Assembly: GCA_964615935.1 (NCBI GenBank)
Contig: CAZTTG010000120.1
Span: 1 to 15,613 of the forward strand
DNA length: 15,613 nucleotides
From: CAZTTG01 sp964615935
GTDB taxonomy: Bacteria > Planctomycetota > UBA1135 > GCA-002686595
Direction: 5' to 3'
The position numbers and the translations under genes are program-made. Positions 7,223 through 13,346 of the stretch are shown here, in pieces. The notes beneath the pieces are model-generated. The model was not told the DNA's origin. It saw only the letters and a list, made by a program, of their open reading frames with translations, and searched no databases. The stretch's first letter is position 1, and each line of letters opens with the position of its first letter.

Positions 7223-8362
7223 TCAGTACCAGCACAGCCTCTGGTGCTCGTCCAGCATGGCCATGTAGTTGTCGTAGCGGCTGCCCACGGCCACGGAGTG
7301 GCTGGTCCCCAGGATGAAGCGCCCGCCCGCGCGCGCGCACTCGATGGCCCGGCGCACGTCGCGCCGCACGTCCTCGGGGGAGCCGCTGACCATGTGCTCC
7401 ACCGCCACCCCGCCCCACAGAGTCAGGCGGTCGCCGATCTCGCGCTTCAGTGCGCAGATGTCCATGCCGGCGGTCCCCTGGATCGACTGGTAGGCGTCGT
7501 AGCCGATCTCCAGGAAGGCGTCCAGCAGGAGCTTGACGTTGCCGCAGCAGTGCTTGAGCACGCGCTTGCCGAAGACCCGGTGAATCCGCTCGACCCGGCG
7601 GCGGTTGGCCTCCAGGAAGAAGTCGTCGAACATGGTCGGGCTGATGAAGGGGCCGCCGTTGTGGGCGAAGTCCTGAGCCAGCAACACCGCGTCGGCGTCG
7701 GGGTGGATCAGGAGCACGTCGGCGAGATCCTGCTCGCGCAGCATGAAATCGGTGGCCGCGCGCACGACCTCGGGCTGCTCCACGAGCAGCGCGCAGCCGC
7801 GCTCGGTCCCGCCCAGCAGCACCATGCCGGGAGCTCCACCCGAGGGCGAGCAGACGTACTTCTCGCCCCGGAAGCGCTGTACCACCGCGTCGAGGATGGC
7901 CCAGGAGCGCTCGTCGCGGACCGGCGCGCGGGGCGGGCCCTCGAAGTCCTCTACGCGGTACGTGCGGGCCTCGGCCACCGGGTCCCGGATGCAGGTGATG
8001 TCCTCGGTGATCGAGGAGTAGCGGAACACGCGGCCCCAGCGATCCTCCCAGGTCTTGTCGTCGATCCGCCGCGGAGGCGGATCGTCGGACTCGGGGGGGA
8101 TCTCCCAGGTCGCCTCGGTGAAGGTGACGATGTCGAGGTCGAGCTTCTCGTGCAGCTCGATGTGGTCGGCGAGCCAGCTCTCGGCCACCTCCTCGTGCCG
8201 ACCCTCCCAGAAGGCGATGCGCGAGCGGGCCTTGGCCCGCAGGAAGGTCTCGCGCCCCAGGATCTTCTCGACCGTGTCGAAGTCGATGGCGAACTCGCCG
8301 ATGGGCACCCGGTCGGGCTCCCGTCCGGCCAGCGCGGCCTCGACCCTCTGCTTGCCGTTCAT
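7223..8362 (-). CDS. URO-D (uroporphyrinogen decarboxylase) fold protein, likely methyltransferase-like
   Basis: A 379-residue cytoplasmic protein of the URO-D superfamily. MNGKQRVEAALAGREPDRVP is the standard opening of the non-haem branch that includes corrinoid-dependent methyltransferases, and this fixes the ATG at 8362 rather than a GTG 14 codons earlier. GAGAGGG lies 14 bases before it. Typical motifs follow: DFAHNGGPFISP at about 231-242, HCCG at 271-274 (HxCG zinc-site position), IQGTAGMD at 294-301, LWGGVAVEHM at 315-324 and FILGTSHSV at 349-357. Known zinc methyltransferases have a third Cys ligand in the last motif; here His355 is nearest, so zinc-dependent methyl transfer is uncertain. 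Genes of this branch often sit in sugar degradation loci without known role. It follows the kinase by 19 bases. Its last codons are duplicated as a decayed copy near 5500. Confidence 0.8.
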   Translation of the reverse strand: MNGKQRVEAALAGREPDRVPIGEFAIDFDTVEKILGRETFLRAKARSRIAFWEGRHEEVAESWLADHIELHEKLDLDIVTFTEATWEIPPESDDPPPRRIDDKTWEDRWGRVFRYSSITEDITCIRDPVAEARTYRVEDFEGPPRAPVRDERSWAILDAVVQRFRGEKYVCSPSGGAPGMVLLGGTERGCALLVEQPEVVRAATDFMLREQDLADVLLIHPDADAVLLAQDFAHNGGPFISPTMFDDFFLEANRRRVERIHRVFGKRVLKHCCGNVKLLLDAFLEIGYDAYQSIQGTAGMDICALKREIGDRLTLWGGVAVEHMVSGSPEDVRRDVRRAIECARAGGRFILGTSHSVAVGSRYDNYMAMLDEHQRLCWY

Positions 8363-8381
8363 GATGCGCCCATGCGCCCTC

Positions 8382-9374
8382 TCACCCGCAGCGATTCCGA
8401 ACACGGAAGCGGTCGACCTCCTCGAGGGTGGGGATGCCGTCGGTGGCGCCGGCGCGCTGGATGCCCAGGGCGGCGACCGCGTTGCCCAGCTCCAGCGCGT
8501 CGACCAGCGCGCGCCCCTGGGCCAGACCCGCCAGGAATCCCGCGCACCAGCAGTCGCCCGCGCCGGTGGTGTCCACGACCGACTCCACCTCCAGGGCCGG
8601 GACCGTCCCGGCGGTCCCGTCGGCGCAGCGGTAGTACACGCCCTCGCGGTCGAGCTTGATGACCGCGCCCTCGCAGCCGGCGGCGCAGATGGCCTCGGCG
8701 GCGGCCGCCGGCTGGTCGAGCCCGGTGAAGGCCCTCGCCTCGGGCCGCGAGGGCACGAACCAGCTCAGGTGGGGCAGGACCGGCTCGAGGACGCGCCTCC
8801 ACTGGTCCGGCCCGGCGGTGTCCACGTAGGTGGTGTCCAGGACGGTGATCGCACCCGACTCCCGGGCGCGGCTCAGGAGCTCGGCGGTGGGGGGGCCGTC
8901 CAGCGCGGCCATCAGCATGGCCCCTCCCACCATCAGCAGATCGGCGCCCAGGACGAGATCCAGCTCGACCTCCTCCGCGCACAGGGTGCCGTTGGTGCCG
9001 GTCGTGTGCAGGAAGCTCCGCTGCCCGTCCTCGTGGACGCACACGAAGGTGAAGGGGGTGTGGGAGTCGTCCGAGACGACCAGGCCCCTGGTCCCCACCC
9101 CGTGGGCGGCGAGCTCGCTCTGTACCAGCTCGCCCAGCCCGTCGCGGCCCACCTTGGTGATCACCTCGCAGGCCAGCCCCATCCTCCCCAGGGCGATCCC
9201 GCAGTTGACCGCGCAGCCGCCGGTGGTCAGGTCCAGGGAGTCGAAGGTCCGCAGACCTCCGCGGGGGGGGTAGTCGTCGACGTTCCGGGCGATCGCGTCC
9301 ACGGTGGAGATGCCCAGGACGCAGATGCGCCGCTCCTGGAAGCTCGGGTACGCTCTCTGATCTCCCGTTCCCAT
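8382..9374 (-). CDS. PfkB-family carbohydrate kinase
   Basis: A 330-residue cytoplasmic sugar kinase of the ribokinase/PfkB family, transferring phosphate from ATP to a sugar or sugar acid. The N-terminal signature is DLTTGGCAVNCGIALGRMG (48-66). The ATP/anion-hole signature VVDTTGAGDCWCAGFLAGL is at 267-285 with Asp274 as predicted catalytic base. Length fits the family. The ATG at 9374 is chosen because the first beta strand (RICVLGISTVDAIAR, from about 16) soon follows; an upstream start would add 39 Arg/Pro/Ala-rich residues with no family counterpart. It is first in the minus-strand block and divergent from the hydrolase operon. In a locus with a polysaccharide lyase, a 2-keto-3-deoxygluconate-type substrate is an attractive guess, but ribose, fructose or nucleoside substrates cannot be excluded. 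Confidence 0.85.
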   Translation of the reverse strand: MGTGDQRAYPSFQERRICVLGISTVDAIARNVDDYPPRGGLRTFDSLDLTTGGCAVNCGIALGRMGLACEVITKVGRDGLGELVQSELAAHGVGTRGLVVSDDSHTPFTFVCVHEDGQRSFLHTTGTNGTLCAEEVELDLVLGADLLMVGGAMLMAALDGPPTAELLSRARESGAITVLDTTYVDTAGPDQWRRVLEPVLPHLSWFVPSRPEARAFTGLDQPAAAAEAICAAGCEGAVIKLDREGVYYRCADGTAGTVPALEVESVVDTTGAGDCWCAGFLAGLAQGRALVDALELGNAVAALGIQRAGATDGIPTLEEVDRFRVRNRCG

Positions 9375-9538
9375 CCGCTCGTTGCGAGGACGACCGCGGC
9401 CCCGCCGGGCAGCCAATGTAGCCGGCCCGGGCCCGCGGGGACGAGCGCGGAATCCGGCGGAAGCGGCGAGGCTCGCCCCGGCCTGTGGCATGTCGAGCTG
9501 CTTTCCTCTATTTAAGCGCCCCCGAAAGGACTCGATTC
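9375..9538. promoter_or_regulatory. Divergent intergenic region between the two blocks
   Basis: These 164 bases separate the kinase (leftward) from the alpha/beta hydrolase (rightward), so promoters for both blocks are expected here. The only AT-rich patch is CTATTTAAG around 9508-9516, a possible -10 region for the rightward unit without a good -35. A perfect 10-base palindrome, GGCCCGGGCC, lies at 9424-9433 and may be a regulator site or chance. AAAGGA about eight bases before the ATG at 9539 is a good ribosome-binding site. Confidence 0.35.
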
Positions 9539-10522
9539 ATGGCCCTCACGCAGGACTCACGCATCATCTTCGTCCACGGCCTGGCCTCCAAGCCCCCCCA
9601 GTCGGACCTGGACCGGCTCTGGCGGAAGGCGCTCCTGGCGAACGTCCGGATCGACTCGCCCGCGCTCGCCCGCGACATGGAGGGCAACCCCGACCTCTTC
9701 CGCAGCGGCTACTGGGCCAACGCGGTCCCGGATCACATCGAGGACACCCCCGCGCTGGTGAGGAAGCTCGATGAGGCCGTGGACGGGGTGATCGCCGCCC
9801 GCAAGAAGGCCGGCGACGACCTGCACATCAGCCGCTCCGGCTGGGCCAGCGCCAAGCTGAAGAAGTTCGGCCTGAACGTGGTGGACGCCCTCTCCTCGGC
9901 GATCACGATCAAGGACGACGTCATCGAGGAGAATCTGCGCGAGGTCCGCTTCTACCAGGGCGACCAGTACATCGCCGACCGCATCCGCGCGCGGCTCGAG
10001 GACGAGCTGCGCGACGCCTGGCGGGCCGGCAAGCGGGTGGTGATCATCTCCCACTCGATGGGTACCTTCATCGCCTACGACGTCCTGTGGCGCTTCTCCC
10101 ACCGCAGCGAGGACCACTACCGCAAGTGGCGCCGCCGCAAGGCGGACCTCCTGATCACCATGGGCAGCCCCCTGGGGGACGCCACCCTGCGCGGCTTCAT
10201 GCTGATCGAGCGCTGGAAGAGCGCGCCCAAGGCCAAGCTCAAGGCCGAGCGCCGGCGCTTCTTCCCCACCAACGTCCTGCGCTGGCACAACTACTCCGCC
10301 TACGGCGACGTGGTCTGCCACGACGCCACCCTGGAGGATGACTTCTTCGAGGGCATGCGCGAGCACGTGGGCGGCTACGGGCGCAAGGACCTGCGCGACT
10401 ACGTCAAGCTCTACAATCCCTACCGCAACCGCAAGGACAAGGCCAATCCCCACAAGAGCTACGGCTACCTGATCCAGCCCAAGCTCTCGCAGAAGCTGAG
10501 GCAGTTCTACGGGGTGGACTGA
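9539..10522 (+). CDS. Alpha/beta-hydrolase fold protein of unknown substrate
   Basis: A 327-residue protein without signal peptide, so probably cytoplasmic. RIIFVHGLASKPP (8-20) is the first strand plus oxyanion loop; VVIISHSMGTFIAYD (167-181) is the nucleophile elbow with Ser173 (S-H-S-M-G, the usual G-x-S-x-G with Ser in first place). A charged helical stretch lies between them (about 75-165). YGDVVCHD (255-262) offers an acid and HKSYGYL (305-311) the likely catalytic His. The ATG at 9539 is preferred to one 18 codons upstream because AAAGGA precedes it at good spacing and the strand begins soon after. The C-terminal half is unusually rich in Lys and Arg for this window. It is first in the plus block, 26 bases before the nitrilase-like gene. 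It could be an esterase, lipase or amidase. Confidence 0.75.
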   Translation: MALTQDSRIIFVHGLASKPPQSDLDRLWRKALLANVRIDSPALARDMEGNPDLFRSGYWANAVPDHIEDTPALVRKLDEAVDGVIAARKKAGDDLHISRSGWASAKLKKFGLNVVDALSSAITIKDDVIEENLREVRFYQGDQYIADRIRARLEDELRDAWRAGKRVVIISHSMGTFIAYDVLWRFSHRSEDHYRKWRRRKADLLITMGSPLGDATLRGFMLIERWKSAPKAKLKAERRRFFPTNVLRWHNYSAYGDVVCHDATLEDDFFEGMREHVGGYGRKDLRDYVKLYNPYRNRKDKANPHKSYGYLIQPKLSQKLRQFYGVD

Positions 10523-10548
10523 GGGGGACGGCGGGGGAGGACATCACC

Positions 10549-11367
10549 ATGAAGATCGCACTCGTCCAGCAGCGCGCCTCGAAGGACCGGCAGGCCAACC
10601 GCCGGCGGGGCCTGGAGGCCGTCGAGGCGGCCGTCGCGCAGGGCGCCAGGCTCGTCTGCTTTTCCGAGCTGGGCTTCGAGCCCTTCTACCCCCAGGAGCT
10701 GGCCACGCCCGAGCTGCTGGAGCTGGCCGAGCCCATCCCCGGGCCGACCACCGAGGCCTTCGCCGCGAAGGCCGCCGAGCTGGGGGTGGTCGTGGTGCTC
10801 AACCTCTTCGAGCGCGACGGCGATCGGACCTTCGACTCCTCCCCGGTCATCGACGCCGACGGCAGCCTCCTGGGGACCACCCGCATGGTCCACATCGCCG
10901 ACCTCGAGGGCTTCTACGAGAGGGGCTACTACCACCCCGGCGATCGCGGCGCGGCGGTGTACGAGACCGCCGCGGGGCGGATCGGGGTGGCCATCTGCTA
11001 CGACCGCCACTTCCCCGAGTACATGCGCGCCATGGCGCTGGCGGGCGCGGAGCTGGTGGTCACGCCCCAGGCCGGCGCGGTGGGCGAGTGGCCCGAGGGC
11101 CTGTACGAGGCCGAGATGCGGGTGGCCGCCTTCCAGAACGGCTACTTCACCGCCCTGTGCAACCGCGTCGGCCCCGAGCCGCACCTGACCTTCGCGGGCG
11201 AGTCCTTCGTCTGCGACCCCATGGGGCGCGTGATCGCCCGGGCCGGGGAGGGCACCGAGGAGGTCCTCCTCGCCGACCTGGACCTCGAGCAGGTCCGGGA
11301 CGCGCCCGCCCGCCGCCTGTTCCTCCGGGACCGCCGCCCCGAGCTGTACGGCGGCTGGCTCGGGTAG
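10549..11367 (+). CDS. Nitrilase-superfamily (carbon-nitrogen hydrolase) protein lacking the usual catalytic Lys
   Basis: A 272-residue cytoplasmic protein with the full-length nitrilase alpha-beta-beta-alpha fold. Family members hydrolyse amides, carbamoyl groups or nitriles using Glu-Lys-Cys. Here Glu40 lies in CFSELGFEPF (37-46) and Cys150 in VAICYDRHFPEYMR (147-160), both well conserved. The lysine motif, normally RKxH, reads TRMVHI at 111-116, with Met113 in the lysine position. The whole protein has only Lys2, Lys12 and Lys74. The rest resembles N-carbamoylputrescine amidase-type enzymes (GFYERGYYHPGD, 121-132), and the second conserved Glu occurs in YEAEMR. GGAGG eight or so bases upstream supports the ATG at 10549. 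It may be an altered-activity branch or a non-catalytic member. It lies 23 bases before the GH106-like gene. Confidence 0.85.
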   Translation: MKIALVQQRASKDRQANRRRGLEAVEAAVAQGARLVCFSELGFEPFYPQELATPELLELAEPIPGPTTEAFAAKAAELGVVVVLNLFERDGDRTFDSSPVIDADGSLLGTTRMVHIADLEGFYERGYYHPGDRGAAVYETAAGRIGVAICYDRHFPEYMRAMALAGAELVVTPQAGAVGEWPEGLYEAEMRVAAFQNGYFTALCNRVGPEPHLTFAGESFVCDPMGRVIARAGEGTEEVLLADLDLEQVRDAPARRLFLRDRRPELYGGWLG

Positions 11368-11390
11368 ACCGCTCGACCTCGGGAGGAGCC

Positions 11391-13325
11391 ATGGCCGGCC
11401 TCGAGCACGCCCTCACCTGCGCCCTCGGCCTCCTGGCGGCCGGCTGCCTGGCCAGGAGCCACGCGCTCCCGCCCGGGGCGGAGGGCCCGGAGCCCGCCTA
11501 TCGGACCAGCAAGCCCCTGGCGCGCTGGTGGTGGTTCGCCGGCGAGATCCGCGAGGAGGACGTCGAGCACCAGCTCGACTGGCTGGCGGCCAACGGCTTC
11601 GGCGGGGTGGAGATCGCCTGGATCTATCCGCCCGGGCGGGACCCCGAGGCGGAGCGCTTCGAGTGGCTCGGCCCGGAGTGGTCCGCCGCGGTGGCGCACG
11701 CCAAGCGCCACGCCGATCGCATCGGCCTGGGCTGCGACTTCACCCTCGGGACCCTGTGGCCCTTCGGCGGCAGCTTCGTGCCCGACGCCGACCGCACCCG
11801 GGTCTTCGGCGACCCCGACTTCGTCCAGGAGCTGAGGCTCTCCTGGGAGCATCCGGTGATCGGCAACGTGATCGACCACCTCGACCGGGGCGCCTTCGAG
11901 CGCTACGCGGAGAGGATGGGGGCGGCCCTGGCCGGGGCCCTGGAGGGGTCCCGCTCGGGCCTCTTCTGCGACTCCTGGGAGGTCGAGACCCGCCGGATCT
12001 GGACCCCCGGCTTCGGCGAGGACTTCGCCAGGCGCTTCGGCTACGACCTGCGACCCTTCATGGAGGAGATCTACGAGCCCCGGCGGGCCGGCGAGCGCTA
12101 CGACTACATGAAGCTCGTCTCCGAGCGGGTGATCGAGGGCTTCTACGCGCCCTTCACCGAGACCTGCCACCGCCTGGGCGCCTTCTCCCGGGTCCAGTGC
12201 GCCGGCTCGCCCACCGACCTGATCGAGGCCTACGCCTCGGTCGACGTGCCCGAGACCGAGGCCATGCTCTACGAGCCCGGCTTCGCCCGCATCCCCGCCT
12301 CGGCCGCCGCCCTGGCGTCGAAGCCGCTGGTGAGCTCGGAGACCTTCACCTGCCTGTACGGCTTCCCCGGCGAGCACCTGGGCGAGGAGCGAGCCGCCGA
12401 CCTCAAGCTGGTGGCCGACGCCCTCTTCGCCAGCGGGGTCAACCAGATCTTCTGGCACGGCATGCCCTACAACCCCAAGGGGCAGGACGCCAACCGCTTC
12501 TACGCCACGGTCCACGTGGGGCCGGGGGGGGCGCTGGCGAAGGAGCTCGCGGCCTTCAACCGCTACCTGGAGATCGTGTCGGGGATCCTGCGGCGGGGGC
12601 GCACCTTCTCCGACGTGGCCGTGTACCTCCCGCTGGAGGACGCCTGGATCGCGGGCGAGTACCCGCCGGAGCTGCAGATGCCCTGGTCGTGGGGCGCCTA
12701 CGAGCTGCGCTACGTGCGGCCGGCGGCCGAGCTCTCGGGCTACCACCCCCTGTGGATCAACCGGGGCTTCCTCGAGCGGGGAGCGCTCGAGGACGGCGTC
12801 CTCCGGTGCGGCGACGCGCGCTTCTCGGCGCTCTACGTGGACGTCGATCACCTCGACGGCGCCTCGCTGGACGCGATCCTGGCCCTGGCGCGCGAGGGGC
12901 TGCCGACCTGCCTGAAGCGAAGGCCGCGCGAGCCGGGTCGGATCCGGTCGGACACCTACGAGGAGCGCCTGGACGAGCTCGTGTCCCTGGCGAACGTCTC
13001 GCCTCACCCCTCGGAGATCCTCCCCGACGCCCCTCTGCTCGCGGGCGACGACCTCCCCGACTACTGGTGTCGCCAGGAGGGCGACGCGCACTACCTCTTC
13101 TTCGCCCACCCCGCGTCGGGAGACCTGCACCTCCCCCTGAGCCACGGGCAGGCGCGGGGCGCGGGCGCGACCAGGCGGACCATCGAGCTCACCCTCGCCG
13201 GCGAGACCCGCGAGATCGAGCTGCGCTTCGGGCCGGGCCAGTCCCTGCTGCTGCGGGTGGACGGGGACGGCGGAATGGACTTCCTCGACATCGAGTACGC
13301 CCCCGAGGGGGCCGAGTACGATTGA
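11391..13325 (+). CDS. GH106-like glycoside hydrolase, short, possible lipoprotein
   Basis: A 644-residue protein resembling GH106 alpha-L-rhamnosidases. SKPLARWWWFAGEIREEDVEHQ-type opening (40-61) and NGFGGVEIAWIYP (68-80) are typical of the family's first TIM-barrel strands. GLFCDSWEVE (190-199) gives a DSxE motif with Glu197 as possible acid, and RIWTPGFGEDFARRFGYDLRPF (about 202-223) matches the conserved stretch after it. Further conserved positions are VSSETFT (314-320) and FWHGMPYNP (354-362). Known GH106 enzymes are usually 800 residues or more, so accessory domains are missing; the C-terminal 100 residues are beta-rich. The N-terminus has a hydrophobic stretch ending in LLAAGC (Cys19), a weak lipobox, but no basic residue in the first ten, so export is uncertain. 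GGAGG lies close (four bases) before the ATG. Rhamnosidase activity is inferred, not shown. Confidence 0.72.
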   Translation: MAGLEHALTCALGLLAAGCLARSHALPPGAEGPEPAYRTSKPLARWWWFAGEIREEDVEHQLDWLAANGFGGVEIAWIYPPGRDPEAERFEWLGPEWSAAVAHAKRHADRIGLGCDFTLGTLWPFGGSFVPDADRTRVFGDPDFVQELRLSWEHPVIGNVIDHLDRGAFERYAERMGAALAGALEGSRSGLFCDSWEVETRRIWTPGFGEDFARRFGYDLRPFMEEIYEPRRAGERYDYMKLVSERVIEGFYAPFTETCHRLGAFSRVQCAGSPTDLIEAYASVDVPETEAMLYEPGFARIPASAAALASKPLVSSETFTCLYGFPGEHLGEERAADLKLVADALFASGVNQIFWHGMPYNPKGQDANRFYATVHVGPGGALAKELAAFNRYLEIVSGILRRGRTFSDVAVYLPLEDAWIAGEYPPELQMPWSWGAYELRYVRPAAELSGYHPLWINRGFLERGALEDGVLRCGDARFSALYVDVDHLDGASLDAILALAREGLPTCLKRRPREPGRIRSDTYEERLDELVSLANVSPHPSEILPDAPLLAGDDLPDYWCRQEGDAHYLFFAHPASGDLHLPLSHGQARGAGATRRTIELTLAGETREIELRFGPGQSLLLRVDGDGGMDFLDIEYAPEGAEYD

Positions 13326-13346
13326 GGGCACGGGACAGGACCCCCC

